Of a stretch of 43,926 bases of DNA, positions 20,253-30,675 are shown piece after piece. Origin of the DNA: Yersinia artesiana. GTDB lineage: Bacteria > Pseudomonadota > Gammaproteobacteria > Enterobacterales > Enterobacteriaceae. Each line of letters starts with the position of its first letter. The first letter of the stretch is position 1. The notes below the pieces were generated by a model. That model saw nothing but the letters and a program-made list of their open reading frames with translations. It made no database searches and was not told the origin of the DNA. The stretch spans positions 1-43,926 of the forward strand of contig NZ_CACVAD010000039.1 in the NCBI RefSeq assembly GCF_902726545.1. Reading direction: 5' to 3'. The translations under genes and the position numbers were made by a program.

Positions 20253-21695
20253 ATGATGAGCAAAAAGAAAGGATTAACCACCGCAGCAGGTGCTCCCGTC
20301 GTTGATAATAATAATGTGGTGACTGCTGGCCGACGTGGCCCGATGTTGTTGCAAGATGTCTGGTTCCTGGAAAAACTGGCCCATTTTGATCGTGAAGTAA
20401 TCCCAGAACGCCGTATGCATGCTAAAGGCTCTGGTGCTTACGGTACCTTCACTGTCACCCATGACATCACTCAATATACTCGCGCCAAAATTTTCTCTGA
20501 GGTTGGTAAACAAACCGAAATGTTTGTGCGTTTCTCAACGGTAGCAGGCGAGCGTGGTGCGGCCGATGCCGAACGTGATATCCGTGGTTTTGCCATGAAA
20601 TATTACACCGAGGAGGGTAACTGGGATTTGGTCGGTAACGATACGCCGGTATTCTATTTACGTGATCCACTGAAATTCCCGGATCTAAATCACGTGGTTA
20701 AACGTGACCCACGCACCAACCTGCGCAATCCAACTTATAAATGGGATTTCTTCTCCCAGCTTCCTGAATCACTACACCAGCTCACTATCGATTTCAGTGA
20801 CCGTGGTCTGCCAAAATCATATCGCCATATGCACGGATTCGGCAGCCATACTTTCAGCTTTATCAATGCCAAAAATGAGCGCTTCTGGGTTAAATTCCAT
20901 TTCCGCTGCCAGCAAGGTATTGAGAACCTTATGGATGATGAGGCTGAAAAACTGGTTGGTCAGGATCGTGAAAGTTCCCAACGTGATCTGTATGAAGCCA
21001 TTGAACGCGGTGATTTCCCGCGCTGGAAGCTACAAATTCAGGTGATGCCGGAGCATGAAGCCTCACAAACCCCGTATAACCCATTTGATCTGACCAAAGT
21101 ATGGCCGCACGGCGACTATCCACTGCTTGATGTCGGTTTCTTCGAACTGAACCGCAACCCAGAAAACTACTTTGCTGAAGTCGAGCAAGCTTCATTCAAC
21201 CCGGCCAACGTGGTGCCCGGTATCAGCTTCTCCCCAGACCGTATGTTGCAAGGCCGCCTCTTCTCTTACGGCGACGCAGCTCGTTATCGTTTAGGGGTGA
21301 ATCATCATCAGATCCCGGTGAACAGTGCTAAATGCCCATTCCATAATTATCATCGCGACGGCGCAATGCGCGTTGATGGTAACAGTGGTAATGGTGCGAC
21401 TTATGAGCCAAACAGTTTTGGTCTGTTCCAGGAACAACCTGATTTCAGTGAGCCACCATTAACCCTGGAAGGCGCGGCAGATCACTGGAATCACCGGGAA
21501 GATGATGATTACTACTCCCAACCACGGGCATTATTTAATTTGCTCAGTGCAGAAGAGCATCAGCGGATGTTTACCCGTATCGCCGGTGAGTTGTCCCAAG
21601 TTCCGGAAGAAATTCAGCGCTGTCAGGTAGCACTGTTTGAGAAGGTTCACCCAGATTATGGTGCTGGGGTGAAGCAGGCGCTGGGGTTAAAGTAG
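20253..21695 (+). CDS. katA: Heme catalase KatA (small-subunit, clade 3)
   Basis: Monofunctional heme catalase (2 H2O2 to 2 H2O plus O2), 480 residues, the small-subunit type that binds NADPH. Catalytic His56 is in [12 protein letters not shown], Asn129 in VGNDTPVF, and the proximal heme ligand Tyr339 in [14 protein letters not shown]; all are offset by two from Proteus mirabilis catalase. No signal peptide, so cytoplasmic. GGAG precedes two adjacent ATGs (20253 and 20256); either may be used. No intrinsic terminator is seen directly after the gene; the hairpin-rich element begins 67 bases on. Confidence 0.97.
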   Translation: MMSKKKGLTTAAGAPVVDNNNVVTAGRRGPMLLQDVWFLEKLAHFDREVIPERRMHAKGSGAYGTFTVTHDITQYTRAKIFSEVGKQTEMFVRFSTVAGERGAADAERDIRGFAMKYYTEEGNWDLVGNDTPVFYLRDPLKFPDLNHVVKRDPRTNLRNPTYKWDFFSQLPESLHQLTIDFSDRGLPKSYRHMHGFGSHTFSFINAKNERFWVKFHFRCQQGIENLMDDEAEKLVGQDRESSQRDLYEAIERGDFPRWKLQIQVMPEHEASQTPYNPFDLTKVWPHGDYPLLDVGFFELNRNPENYFAEVEQASFNPANVVPGISFSPDRMLQGRLFSYGDAARYRLGVNHHQIPVNSAKCPFHNYHRDGAMRVDGNSGNGATYEPNSFGLFQEQPDFSEPPLTLEGAADHWNHREDDDYYSQPRALFNLLSAEEHQRMFTRIAGELSQVPEEIQRCQVALFEKVHPDYGAGVKQALGLK

Positions 21696-21707
21696 CATTG
21701 TTGTGAT

Positions 21708-21720
21708 CGATTAGGTGATC
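21708..21720 (+). repeat. Direct repeat, first unit
   Basis: CGATTAGGTGATC occurs here and again at 21812-21824, an offset of 104 bases. The sequence around both is rich in GGTGATC and GGTTGAT, suggesting local duplication at the left border of the inverted-repeat element. Confidence 0.6.
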
Positions 21721-21762
21721 AGGATTGGTTGCTTGGTGATCTGGATCGGTTGATGGTTGCCA

Positions 21763-22408
21763 AGTGATCCGTTCGGTTGTTAGAGCACCGGAGCTGATTT
21801 CGGTTGATAGTCGATTAGGTGATCGGTTCGGTTGATATGAGATCGGTGTTCACTTAACTACAGGTGCCTCAACCGCCAAAGGGGTTACAAGCGCGTAACC
21901 CCCTTGGAACCCCTGCGCTTACGCACGTATCGCTTGCCTGCTTCGCTGGTACCCTCGATTCATCATTTCGCTGACGGGACGGTGTGATTCGCATCCATGC
22001 TCAAGCACACCTCAACCCGCCGTCCATGGCGGGTTGCCCTTGCTACACTCTTCACTCGGCAGCTCAAATGTGCTTTTAAACTTCAAAACCTAAAAACAGG
22101 GTTTTGAATTGGCTTTTGATGTTGAGCGCAATCAGGAATGTTGCCGACAAGGATGGAGGGTAGAGTGAGCGGACATGGACAAATCTGCCGGGAGCAGATT
22201 TGAACGCTGCTAGCAGCGGCCCCGAAGGGGTGCCTCGAAGAGGCTATAATCGCGCTGGCTCGTCAGCCCGAAAGACGCAGGAGGTTTACCCGTAGGGCAA
22301 TATTTCGCGCAAGCGCGGGATTCCACAAGGGGGCCGCTGCCCCCTTTGGCGGTTGGTACATCGGAGGTTAAGTTAACTCAGTTGCTCTAACAACCGAACC
22401 CGATCACT
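21763..22408. repeat. Hairpin-rich inverted-repeat element, long copy
   Basis: A 646-bp gene-free element. Outer ends: AGTGATC, one or two bases, then a perfect 17-bp inverted repeat (GTTCGGTTGTTAGAGCA at 21771-21787, its complement at 22383-22399). An inner perfect 14-bp pair follows (AACCGCCAAAGGGG at 21871-21884, complement at 22341-22354), then related GC-rich blocks at 21906-21924 and 22307-22324. The arms differ by about 55 bases between outer and inner repeats. The centre holds many stems: GGGGTTAC/GTAACCCC, AACCCGCC/GGCGGGTT (22014-22035), AAATCTGC/GCAGATTT (22181-22201), the palindrome CGCTGCTAGCAGCG, CCCC-GAA-GGGG and GCCTC-GAA-GAGGC. There is no ORF of 60 residues and no transposase. 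It lies between convergent katA and menE and ends three bases beyond the menE stop. MITE-like by structure; the family name is unknown to me. Confidence 0.8.
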
Positions 22409-22411
22409 AAC

Positions 22412-23803
22412 TCAACTTAACTTAACCACAAAATCCGCCACCCCGCGCCGCGATACCTTAATCCCCCCCGTTTTAAGCTCTGCCGGTAAACGATAGAAAG
22501 CCACCGGGCGCTGGAATACCGCCAATTGTGGCGCTAACCAATCCGCTAATACGGCGTCATTCACCGAATCATCAGCATCAATTACAGCTACGGGCCGGTG
22601 ACCGAATTCAGTATCAGCGACAGGAACCACAAAAGCTTGCTGTACCCCCGGATATTGCAGTAAAACTCGTTCAATATCCTCAGGTTGAATACCCTCACCG
22701 CCGCTGAAAAATAGATTATCCAGCCGCCCAAGAATACGTAATTCGCCTTGCTGCCATTCACCACGATCACGGGTATGGAACCAACCATCACTGTCAGTTA
22801 GAGGTCGTAACTGCCCTTGCTGCCAATAACCGGCTGCCAGACACGCGGCTTTCACCCAAACTTCACCCTCGACTAATTTCACCTGTCGCCCTTCCAGCGC
22901 GACACCAACACCAGGCAAACCATCAGCGCGTTTAGCACACACCGTTGAGGCTGATTCTGTCAGGCCATAGCCACACCAGCAGCGAATTCCGCGCGCTTCA
23001 GCTTGCTCAGTCAGCGCAGTAGGGATGGTCGCCCCCCCGAGTAACACCTCTTTCAAGCTGAGTGGCTGCTCTGAACTTTCAAGCAAGCGCCAAAGCTGGG
23101 TTGGCACCAACGAGGCATGGCTGCAACCTGCCAGCGCGTCAGATAACGGCGCACCCGCTTGCACAGCAAGGGTTGCTCCGGCACTTAACCAGCGCCAGAC
23201 AATACCCTGCCCGGAGACATGAAATAGCGGTAATGATAGCAACCAGCAGTCATTAGCGGTGAAATTCATCAATCGCAATACGCCATCGGCACTGACCAGA
23301 TGCGCCGCCAATGTGTGTACTGCCGCTTTGGGTAACCCTGAAGATCCGGAGGTCAATGTCATGGTTGCCAGCCGTTGGCTATCCCATGCCGGAGTATTTT
23401 CCGCTGCATGTGCTGGCGTGAAATTCAGTGGGATAAAGCGCAATTGCGCAGGCAATGGTTCGGCCAGATTCAGCATAAAATCAATATCAAGCTGCGGCAA
23501 AAGTTGCGTCAACAATGATGCTGGCAATTGGGGGTTAAGCGGTAAAATGCGCGCGGCGCACTGTAATGCCGCCAGATACGCCAGCAGCAATGAATAACTG
23601 TTTTTACCGCGCAACACCACGCCACAACCGGGAGCCACACCTTGCTGTTGAAAGCCAGCGGCCAGATTATTAATATCGGTGGCTAACTGTTGCCAACTGA
23701 TCCGTTGCGACCCCGAGCGTATCGCTATCGCCTGAGGTTGCAAATTGGCCCAATGTTGCCATGGAAATAAATCCGTCCAAGGCCAATCAGTTAGCTGTGC
23801 CAT
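22412..23803 (-). CDS. menE: o-Succinylbenzoate-CoA ligase
   Basis: Acyl-CoA synthetase of menaquinone synthesis: o-succinylbenzoate plus CoA plus ATP gives OSB-CoA. It has 463 residues (E. coli 451). The ANL-superfamily P-loop [16 protein letters not shown] is at about 151-166, [11 protein letters not shown] marks the adenylate site, and [11 protein letters not shown] holds the hinge-region Asp. Last gene of the men cluster. Its ATG lies inside the menC end (13-base overlap), indicating coupled translation. The inverted-repeat element starts just past its stop. Confidence 0.97.
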   Translation of the reverse strand: MAQLTDWPWTDLFPWQHWANLQPQAIAIRSGSQRISWQQLATDINNLAAGFQQQGVAPGCGVVLRGKNSYSLLLAYLAALQCAARILPLNPQLPASLLTQLLPQLDIDFMLNLAEPLPAQLRFIPLNFTPAHAAENTPAWDSQRLATMTLTSGSSGLPKAAVHTLAAHLVSADGVLRLMNFTANDCWLLSLPLFHVSGQGIVWRWLSAGATLAVQAGAPLSDALAGCSHASLVPTQLWRLLESSEQPLSLKEVLLGGATIPTALTEQAEARGIRCWCGYGLTESASTVCAKRADGLPGVGVALEGRQVKLVEGEVWVKAACLAAGYWQQGQLRPLTDSDGWFHTRDRGEWQQGELRILGRLDNLFFSGGEGIQPEDIERVLLQYPGVQQAFVVPVADTEFGHRPVAVIDADDSVNDAVLADWLAPQLAVFQRPVAFYRLPAELKTGGIKVSRRGVADFVVKLS

Positions 23804-24762
23804 AGCACATCCAGTTGGTCGACAGTCAGCATCGGCAGCGTGCTATCCGGCCATTGGCGGACCAATTGCGCCTGCATCAGACTCAATGTATCCAACCCCG
23901 GCACTGTTGCTGGGGTTAGCCAATCCGCCAGGCGAGCCAACTGAGTCAGCCCCAAACTCGACTCAATACTGGAGCTGATCACCGCCACCAATCCTGCTTG
24001 ATGCGCTTGCTGCACCAATTGCTGGCAACGCGCGATACTGCCCACCAGCGTCGGCTTGATGACAATGGCTGCCACACCCGGTTCGGCTTCCACCTGAAAA
24101 TCCGCCTCGCGCACACTCTCATCCCAGGCAATGGCAATGCCGGTGTCACGTGCAAACTCACGGGATTCGGCGCGAGTTTTACAGGGTTCTTCCAGAAACG
24201 CGATGCGCGAGCGCAATTCAGGATTAACATATTTGGCAAAACCGTCTGCTTTAGCCCGCGTCCAACTGCGATTGGCATCCAGCCGCAGTGTCAAATCAGG
24301 CAACGCCTCCAGCAGCACATTGACAATCATACCATCGCGCACCGCTTCATATAACCCAACTTTCACCTTGGCAACTTTCTCGCCCGGTAATGCTTGTAAC
24401 ACGGCGAACAGCTCATCAGGGTCACCGGTACACAGCGGGGCTTTGCGGTAATCCGCCGACAGTGGCAATAATTTATCAAGCTCCGCCAGCGCGCAACTGA
24501 GGCCAAAAGCCACCGAGGGCAAGGGCCCGAGATCAAGCTCTGCGCCATTTACCCAGCGCTGTAACTCGGCGATTGCAGCAGCTTGTGCCTCTGGCAACGT
24601 TTCCTGGCTGAACTCCGGCAAGGGAGCAATTTCGCCCCAGCCGGTCTGCTCGCCTTGCTGCAATTTCACCAGCAATCCATCGCGGCTTTTTAGCCGCTGA
24701 TGCCGCAGTATCACCCCCGCTTCCATCGGGATGCTATAGCGGTAAAGTGTGGCCGCGCGCAT
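23791..24762 (-). CDS. menC: o-Succinylbenzoate synthase
   Basis: Enolase-superfamily enzyme that dehydrates SHCHC to o-succinylbenzoate. It has 323 residues (E. coli 320). The catalytic and metal residues are in the expected order: the KVKVG lysine pair, LRLDANRSW (metal Asp), FLEEPCK (metal Glu), AWDES (metal Asp) and VIKPTLVGS (second catalytic Lys). The menB stop and the menC start share a base (TAATG), and menC overlaps menE, so menB-menC-menE form one coupled unit. Confidence 0.97.
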   Translation of the reverse strand: MRAATLYRYSIPMEAGVILRHQRLKSRDGLLVKLQQGEQTGWGEIAPLPEFSQETLPEAQAAAIAELQRWVNGAELDLGPLPSVAFGLSCALAELDKLLPLSADYRKAPLCTGDPDELFAVLQALPGEKVAKVKVGLYEAVRDGMIVNVLLEALPDLTLRLDANRSWTRAKADGFAKYVNPELRSRIAFLEEPCKTRAESREFARDTGIAIAWDESVREADFQVEAEPGVAAIVIKPTLVGSIARCQQLVQQAHQAGLVAVISSSIESSLGLTQLARLADWLTPATVPGLDTLSLMQAQLVRQWPDSTLPMLTVDQLDVLWHS

Positions 24763-25619
24763 TACGGATTACGCTTGAATTTGCTGAAGTCTGGCTGGCG
24801 TTTCTCATTGAATGCGTTACGCCCTTCCTGACCTTCATCTGTCATATAGAACAACATGGTGGCGTTACCGGCCAGCTCTTGCAGGCCCGCCTGACCATCG
24901 CAGTCGGCATTTAATGCGGCTTTCAGGCAGCGCAGTGCCATTGGGCTGTTTTGCAGCATTTCACGACACCAGCGCACCGTCTCTTTTTCCAGATCCGCCA
25001 GCGGTACCACCGTGTTCACCAGCCCCATATCTAATGCTTGTTTAGCATCATACTGACGGCATAAGAACCAGATTTCGCGCGCTTTTTTCTGACCGACAAT
25101 GCGAGCCATATAGGCCGCACCCCAACCACCATCAAATGAACCCACTTTTGGCCCAGTCTGGCCGAAAATAGCATTATCAGCAGCAACAGTGAGGTCACAC
25201 ATCATATGTAATACATGACCGCCGCCAATAGAATAACCGGCAACCATTGCTACAACTGGTTTCGGGCAAGTACGAATTTGACGTTGGAAATCCAGCACAT
25301 TCAGATGATGGGTACCGCTCGCATCCTGATAACCGCCGTAGTCACCGCGGACTTTCTGATCACCGCCGGAGCAGAAGGCTTTTTCACCTTCACCGGTCAA
25401 AATGATGACACCAATATTGTCATCATAGCGGGCATCAGCCAGCGCCTGAATCATCTCTTTAACCGTTAACGGGCGAAATGCGTTACGCACATGAGGGCGG
25501 TTGATGGTTATCTTGGCGATCCCATCACTGGATTTGTGATAACGAATATCTTCAAACCCAGCGGAGCAATCTTGCCATTCAATGGCGGCGTACAGTTGTT
25601 CTTCGCTCGGATAAAGCAT
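24762..25619 (-). CDS. menB: 1,4-Dihydroxy-2-naphthoyl-CoA synthase
   Basis: Crotonase-fold enzyme that cyclises OSB-CoA to DHNA-CoA. It has 285 residues, the same as E. coli, with nearly identical sequence. Visible features are [20 protein letters not shown], the oxyanion-hole region [17 protein letters not shown], and [16 protein letters not shown] with the active-site Asp. The start at 25619 is preceded by AAAGGA and matches E. coli; an open frame extends 60 codons upstream into the menH end but does not look like MenB. It is 13 bases from the menH stop. Confidence 0.98.
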   Translation of the reverse strand: MLYPSEEQLYAAIEWQDCSAGFEDIRYHKSSDGIAKITINRPHVRNAFRPLTVKEMIQALADARYDDNIGVIILTGEGEKAFCSGGDQKVRGDYGGYQDASGTHHLNVLDFQRQIRTCPKPVVAMVAGYSIGGGHVLHMMCDLTVAADNAIFGQTGPKVGSFDGGWGAAYMARIVGQKKAREIWFLCRQYDAKQALDMGLVNTVVPLADLEKETVRWCREMLQNSPMALRCLKAALNADCDGQAGLQELAGNATMLFYMTDEGQEGRNAFNEKRQPDFSKFKRNP

Positions 25620-25632
25620 AGTCAGCGTTCCT

Positions 25633-26439
25633 TTAACGGGAGGGTGGTAAAAATGAAGACTGTGATAAAAATGAAAGCACCTGCGCGGCAAAAGCCCCAG
25701 GGTTCGCCCGATGCGCATTGTGCCCCGCACGGGCCAGTGTTCGTAATGGCAACTTATATTGATGAGCCAATTGCTGGAATTTGTGGTCACGCTCACCACA
25801 CAGATAGGTGTACGGGACTCTCAGGCGTTGCAGAGCCGGTAATAGCCAAGGCTGATGCCCCAGTGAGGTGGCTTCGAGCATATCCGCCACCGCCGGGCCA
25901 TGATTATTGGCTCGCAGCGCGACCAATTGTTCACGCTGCTGCGAATCCAAATCAGCAAATACCTCCTGCTGATACCAGTCAGCCAACACCTGTGGCAATG
26001 GTTCGTGACGAAAGCGCTGCGCCCATTGGCAATCTTGCTCAAAGCGCGCTTTTCGCAGCTCTTCGCTTTCTAGCCCGAGATTGCCCCCTTCGACCAGCAG
26101 CCCTTGCAAACCAACCTGATGACCATAGCAGGCGTGATACATCGCAATTCTGCCGCCTAAAGAATAGCCCGCCAGCCAATATTCGCGAATGCCATTAGCC
26201 TGCAATGTTTCGGTTATCTGGCGGCTGATATCTGCAAAGCCAGTGGTCGTCAGGGCCACCGAGTTACCGTGTCCCGGCAAATCGATAAGCAGTGAGGGGT
26301 AATCGCCACATAGTTCCGCTACCGGTAGCCAATCCTGACCACTACCCAATAAACCATGCAGCCAGACCAGCCACGGCCCGGTATGCTGCCGTGCTGGAGA
26401 TTGGGGATGTGGGTCGAGTTTACGGCAGGCCAGCGTCAT
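25633..26439 (-). CDS. menH: SHCHC synthase MenH
   Basis: Alpha/beta-hydrolase that removes pyruvate from SEPHCHC to give SHCHC. It has 268 residues (E. coli 252). Features are [23 protein letters not shown], the nucleophile elbow GYSLGGR with its serine, the CGERDHKF aspartate region, and the catalytic histidine in [12 protein letters not shown]. The ATG overlaps the menD stop (ATGA). A longer frame to 26538 lies entirely within menD and is rejected. Confidence 0.96.
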   Translation of the reverse strand: MTLACRKLDPHPQSPARQHTGPWLVWLHGLLGSGQDWLPVAELCGDYPSLLIDLPGHGNSVALTTTGFADISRQITETLQANGIREYWLAGYSLGGRIAMYHACYGHQVGLQGLLVEGGNLGLESEELRKARFEQDCQWAQRFRHEPLPQVLADWYQQEVFADLDSQQREQLVALRANNHGPAVADMLEATSLGHQPWLLPALQRLRVPYTYLCGERDHKFQQLAHQYKLPLRTLARAGHNAHRANPGAFAAQVLSFLSQSSFLPPSR

Positions 26440-28109
26440 AATTGGGCCACCTGTTGTACCAGTTGTTGCAGTGTTTCTGCCCCCTGACTCGGCGGTACCT
26501 CTATTTCGATCAATGTGACGCCACCGCGCAGCCAGCATTGCTCGACTTGCTGTTTGAGCATCAACCAGCTTTCTGGCCGGGAGTAACCTAAACCGAACAT
26601 CGCCGCAGCATGTTCAAAATTCACATTCTGTGGCATGCAATAAAAACGCTGACGGTCAGCTTCTGGTGTCGGCAGCAGAGAGAAAATCTGCCCGCCATTA
26701 TTGTTCACCACCAGTAGCACCGTAGGAGCGGAACTTTGGCGCAATAGCGCCAGAGCATTAAGGTCATAAAGCGCCGATAAATCTCCAACTATCGCCAGTG
26801 TTGGCTTAGCGGTGGCGCGCTGGACACCGGCGGCGGTCGATAACAAACCATCAATCCCGCTGGCTCCGCGATTACTGTAAACCGGATACCCCGCAGGCAA
26901 CTGCCCCAGCGCATCAATCAAACGGACAATCAAACTGTTGCCGACAAAAAGCTGGCCATTTTCCGGTAATAATTCAGCCAACAGGTGGGCAACCGCCGCT
27001 TCACTGAATTGTTCGTTCAGTGCTTCGGCAACATAAGCATGAGCGTTTTCCGCCCAGAGAATCAGCTCGGAAGCCCAGGGTGTGCGGCGTAGCGCCGGGT
27101 GTTGTTCTAACCACTCATTCACCGGAGAGATAATCCGGCGACCACGGTGATTCGCCGGATCAAGACGACCCGCGATGTTATCCACCAGCCAGTATTCTTG
27201 CGGCTGGCATTGTGCCTGCCACTGCAACAGACGTTTACCGGTTAGGCTGCTACCAAACTGTAAGACAATCTGTGCCTGAGCCAGCACCAGTTGTGCACTT
27301 GGGTGCGCGAGCCACAGGTCGGCACAAGGTAGCGGTTGGCCGGTTTGCGACAACACATCGCCAATCAGCGGCCAGCCGAGTAATTCGGCCCATTGCGCCA
27401 ACTGTTCGCCCTCTTCGGCAGTCATGCGCCCGGCAATCACCACGCCACGCTTTTGCCGCCAGAAAAACCAGTCGGCTTGCTCTGTTTGCGGCAAAGCACG
27501 GGATTGGCGCAGCCAGGGATGGCAATCTTGCCACCAGTCACCCAAGGCGGCAGACCAGTCGGCATAGCATTGTTCATCACCGCCATAGAGCGGTTCAGCA
27601 AACGGGCAGTTAACATGCAAGCCGCCGTGGTGCAATTGCGCCATCGCACTGTCGATGGTTGAAACCAGCCAACTGGCAGGAATATCCGGTGTGGGGCGAG
27701 GCAGATTAAGGCTGGCGGTCGGATGGCTGGCGAACATGCCTTGCTGGCGAATCGCCTGATTGGCACCGCAATCAATTAATTCTGGTGGGCGATCGGCGGT
27801 CAATAAGATTAAGCGCTCACCGGTCAGCCCGGCTTCAATTAAGGCTGGATAAAGATTAGCCGCCGCAGTGCCGGAAGTGACAATAACCGCCACCGGCTCA
27901 GTTGAAGCTTTCGCCAACCCCAATGCCAGATGCCCCAAGCCGCGCTCATCAAAATGAGTATGGCAAACCAGCGACGGATTAGCCGCCGCCGCCAAGGTGA
28001 GCGGTGTCGAACGGGAACCCGGTGCAATACAGATATGACGCACACCGTGGCGACTCAACGCCTCCAGTAGTAATGCCGCCCAACGACGGTTAAAAACGCT
28101 TGTCGACAT
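26436..28109 (-). CDS. menD: SEPHCHC synthase MenD
   Basis: Thiamine-diphosphate enzyme that joins 2-oxoglutarate to isochorismate, the committed step of menaquinone synthesis. It has 557 residues (E. coli 556). The N-terminal domain has [17 protein letters not shown] and the conserved Glu region ([14 protein letters not shown]). The ThDP/Mg motif runs from [15 protein letters not shown] to VVNNNGG. It is separated from menF by 210 bases, unlike the tight spacing of the rest, so it may have its own promoter. Confidence 0.97.
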   Translation of the reverse strand: MSTSVFNRRWAALLLEALSRHGVRHICIAPGSRSTPLTLAAAANPSLVCHTHFDERGLGHLALGLAKASTEPVAVIVTSGTAAANLYPALIEAGLTGERLILLTADRPPELIDCGANQAIRQQGMFASHPTASLNLPRPTPDIPASWLVSTIDSAMAQLHHGGLHVNCPFAEPLYGGDEQCYADWSAALGDWWQDCHPWLRQSRALPQTEQADWFFWRQKRGVVIAGRMTAEEGEQLAQWAELLGWPLIGDVLSQTGQPLPCADLWLAHPSAQLVLAQAQIVLQFGSSLTGKRLLQWQAQCQPQEYWLVDNIAGRLDPANHRGRRIISPVNEWLEQHPALRRTPWASELILWAENAHAYVAEALNEQFSEAAVAHLLAELLPENGQLFVGNSLIVRLIDALGQLPAGYPVYSNRGASGIDGLLSTAAGVQRATAKPTLAIVGDLSALYDLNALALLRQSSAPTVLLVVNNNGGQIFSLLPTPEADRQRFYCMPQNVNFEHAAAMFGLGYSRPESWLMLKQQVEQCWLRGGVTLIEIEVPPSQGAETLQQLVQQVAQL

Positions 28110-28319
28110 GGTTCGCCTAAAAGTCAGTTAACAGGCACTGCGACCCCAATGATCAGCGTGAGGAACCAAACTATCCGCTGAAAAAGCCCGGAGTGACTGA
28201 TTAATGGTTAAATTTTTACCGTTATCTACAACAAAACCGGTTTGCATTGGCTCTGGCTGACAGTTTACACCTGCTGCATGGGGGCGACAATCCGCCCACA
28301 TAATGAGTGCGGTTAATTA
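28110..28319. other. menF-menD gap
   Basis: 210 bases with no gene. On the minus strand a short stem (GGGCG with CGCCC, near 28290) is followed by AT-rich sequence. The space may carry a menD promoter or an attenuator; I cannot tell which. Confidence 0.35.
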
Positions 28320-29681
28320 TCACACTTCATGATTATTATCTGGCTTCAAATTTGCCAGCAAAGTACGTAATCCCGCTGATTTATTATTAATTTCCTGCCA
28401 TTCTTGCTCTGCGTCAGAACCGGCGACAATACCAGCACCGGCATACAGATGAACCTGTTTATCCTCCACCCAAGCCGAACGTAATGTCACACTGAATTCA
28501 GTTTGCTTTAGCGAAAGATAACCGGCAGAACCGGCATACCAGCCACGAGAAAAAGGCTCGTTTTCTGTAATAAACTGCCGGGCAACATTGCGCGGTAGCC
28601 CCGCCACCGCCGCCGTTGGTTGCAGTCGGTGCAAGCAGTCAGCATCATTAGCATGATTAAGTTGCGCATGGATACAGCGGCGTAAATGCTGCACTTTACG
28701 CAGGCGGATAACTTCAGGCGGCATGACATCCACCGCGACCACCCCGCCTTGCAAACGCTGGCAAATATCATCGACCACCAGCAAATTCTCACGTTGATTC
28801 TTTTCATCATGCATCAGCCAATCAGCTAATTTAGTGGCATGGGTGATATCGTCATCATTTGACGCAGTTCCTGCCAGCGCTTCTGTTTCCAGGTGGTGAA
28901 GCTGGCGCAAATACAAGCGCTCAGGGCTGGAACCCAGAAATGCCCGCAAGCCATCAAAGCGCAGCATAAAGTGGAAACAATGATGATTCACCTGGCGGCT
29001 GGCTGCCATAAAGGCCGCACAAGAGAGAGGCTTATCCAACATTAAGCGGGTCGCCCGAGCCAGAACCACTTTCTCCATTTTTTGCTGCTCAATGTTGCCC
29101 AGAGCCTGTTCAATCAGGCGGCTCCACTGCGGGTATTCCGGCATATGACTGGCAGCTTCAACCACCACGTCTAATGCAGGTAAGGGTTTAGCAGCAACCA
29201 GTTGATCAATAAAGGCGATGGCGAGTAAGGCGTCTTGCGCGAGGGAGTCGTCACTGACCAGATTTAGGGTCAAATGAGTATTTTTGCCGCACCGTAAAAT
29301 CTCAATGCGCGGTAAAAACAGGAAACTGGTCTGGGTCTGTTGGGGCAAATCTGGAGAAGGTTCGGCCATGCTGACCGGTTCAAAAGCATTCAGCCCCCAC
29401 ACACGCAACCCCGCAACAGCGCTGTGCTGTTGGATAAATTGGTCAGCCGATAGTACATCGTTGAATTGCCGGGTTTGACCACAGACTGCGGCCTCTTCAT
29501 GGCCTTCGCGATGATGCCAGTAGAATTGAGGAAAATGACGTTGAGCCGCGAGCCACTCAAGCAATTGATTCCCTACTTGTCCCGGTGTGGGCAAGATAAT
29601 TTGCCGAATACCGGCCTGGTCAGGGAAATCGGCATGTAACTTTTGCCGTAATTCGCCCAACAAACCAGAAAGTTGCTTCAC
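28320..29681 (-). CDS. menF: Isochorismate synthase MenF
   Basis: Chorismate to isochorismate, feeding menaquinone synthesis. The C-terminal chorismate-binding domain contains [11 protein letters not shown] with the catalytic Lys, [20 protein letters not shown] with the Glu, [16 protein letters not shown] and [11 protein letters not shown], and ends with [15 protein letters not shown] start at the GTG at 29681 (453 residues; E. coli 431) because GAGGTGGTC lies just before it; the in-frame GTG at 29687 overlaps that binding site. Start choice is moderately sure, identity is not in doubt. Confidence 0.95.
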   Translation of the reverse strand: MKQLSGLLGELRQKLHADFPDQAGIRQIILPTPGQVGNQLLEWLAAQRHFPQFYWHHREGHEEAAVCGQTRQFNDVLSADQFIQQHSAVAGLRVWGLNAFEPVSMAEPSPDLPQQTQTSFLFLPRIEILRCGKNTHLTLNLVSDDSLAQDALLAIAFIDQLVAAKPLPALDVVVEAASHMPEYPQWSRLIEQALGNIEQQKMEKVVLARATRLMLDKPLSCAAFMAASRQVNHHCFHFMLRFDGLRAFLGSSPERLYLRQLHHLETEALAGTASNDDDITHATKLADWLMHDEKNQRENLLVVDDICQRLQGGVVAVDVMPPEVIRLRKVQHLRRCIHAQLNHANDADCLHRLQPTAAVAGLPRNVARQFITENEPFSRGWYAGSAGYLSLKQTEFSVTLRSAWVEDKQVHLYAGAGIVAGSDAEQEWQEINNKSAGLRTLLANLKPDNNHEV

Positions 29682-30021
29682 GACCACCTCGGCAAATCAA
29701 CAGAAAGAGTGGGATTATACGGGGCATGAATAATAAGAAAAGTCAGATTGAAAAGTTATTGTTACTTATCACACTAATATTTGATATTGATGTTTTTATA
29801 TACTCAACAAGGGGTATTTAGCAGGACGAGTTCAACTCTGTTCGTGAAAAGGGGCTATAGCCCCTCAAGGTAATGACAAGGTGCTGATAGATCAGTGAGT
29901 GAAGGGTTTACCGCACCTTGGGGCACTTCGACGGCTGATGCCGTTACGACCCCAACGGCACGATTCCCCTTCATTTAACTTTATCAGCAATAGCAGCCCC
30001 TTTTGAGGTGGATGTTGTCTC
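29682..30021. other. menF-elaB intergenic region
   Basis: About 340 bases without a convincing gene. It holds the elaB terminator (29847-29868), a stem GCCGTT/AACGGC (29940-29959) and a wider-spaced AAGGTGC/GCACCTT pair. A 90-codon frame overlapping elaB on the same strand has no family likeness. Confidence 0.5.
29847..29868 (-). terminator. Terminator of elaB
   Basis: A perfect 14-bp palindrome, GGGGCTATAGCCCC (29851-29864), is followed on the minus strand by TTTT. It lies downstream of elaB and upstream of menF. Confidence 0.7.
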
Positions 30022-30330
30022 TCAACGCCGCGCCAGCAATAATCCAATAACCAACCCGACAGTGGCACCAATTCCCACACTGCACCAGGGCTTGTCGCGC
30101 ACATAATCATCGGTGCAACACGCCAGCGCTTTTGCCCGTTTGATATAGCATTCACTGCGGCCACTCAAACGGTACTGAACCTCCTTTAGCGCTTTCTCCG
30201 CACGCGCTTTGATTTCCTGATAACTTTCATCCGCCGCATCACCGGAAGCACGCAGTACCTCTTCCAGAGTATCGGTGAGCATAGTCAGATCGTCATCCAG
30301 CGAAGTTTGCTGTTCTTTATCTCGGTTCAT
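30022..30330 (-). CDS. elaB: ElaB-like tail-anchored protein (ElaB/YqjD/DUF883)
   Basis: A short protein of 102 residues with a soluble helical part (DDDLTMLTDTLEEVLRASGD, then EIKARAEKALKEVQYRLSGR) and one C-terminal membrane segment (VGIGATVGLVIGLLLARR), the layout of ElaB, YqjD and YgaM. Those E. coli proteins are stationary-phase inner-membrane proteins, and YqjD binds ribosomes. The start at 30330 is preceded by GGAGAA; an upstream in-frame ATG adds ten residues without support. It adjoins menF as in E. coli. Confidence 0.93.
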   Translation of the reverse strand: MNRDKEQQTSLDDDLTMLTDTLEEVLRASGDAADESYQEIKARAEKALKEVQYRLSGRSECYIKRAKALACCTDDYVRDKPWCSVGIGATVGLVIGLLLARR

Positions 30331-30675
30331 GTGAATTCTCCATGAGTGAAAAAAGTGCATCCCTTAAGGTTAGTCGAAAATAGTCAGCACAGGAGTGATT
30401 CACTGCAAGGATAGGTTTTTCCGGATTAATCCGGAGCAGAGGTCGATAACGAACCAGTTTAGGTGTGCCTGAGTTGAAAATATCAGCAAATACTTCTCAT
30501 GCTAATTAATTACATTGAAAAATCTTTACGGAATTGTTAATTTATCTAAATAATAGTTAATGACTCTGCCCATCTCGCGGCCATCGAACCTCTAAAAAAC
30601 ACTACAAAATATAAGAATAATTTATTTTTAGCCGCGACTACTTCGCGCAATCACCCGATCCAAGAGAAACTCTCG
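30331..30675. other. elaB-gluconate dehydrogenase divergent region
   Basis: About 345 bases holding promoters for elaB and the dehydrogenase operon. It contains the perfect palindrome TCCGGATTAATCCGGA at 30420-30435 and a long AT-rich stretch (about 30480-30630). I find no IdnR/GntR operator and no good CRP site. Confidence 0.5.
30420..30435. promoter_or_regulatory. 16-bp perfect palindrome, possible operator
   Basis: TCCGGATTAATCCGGA, 240 bases before the dehydrogenase small-subunit gene and 90 bases before elaB. On the minus strand it is followed by AAAAA and on the plus strand by GCAG, so it is not a terminator. The binding protein is unknown. Confidence 0.4.

Noticed and set aside
21763-22408. 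CRISPR array or tRNA-like structures in the hairpin-rich element
   Set aside because: The repeats are inverted, not regularly spaced direct repeats, and no cloverleaf with a TTCGA-type arm and CCA-proximal stem could be found.
25491-26198. 235-codon plus-strand frame across menB and menH
   Set aside because: It is opposite two well-supported genes, and its Pro/Ala/His-rich translation is typical of a shadow frame.
29892-30164. 90-codon minus-strand frame overlapping the end of elaB
   Set aside because: It is in another frame of a well-supported gene and then runs through hairpin sequence; no likeness to a protein family.
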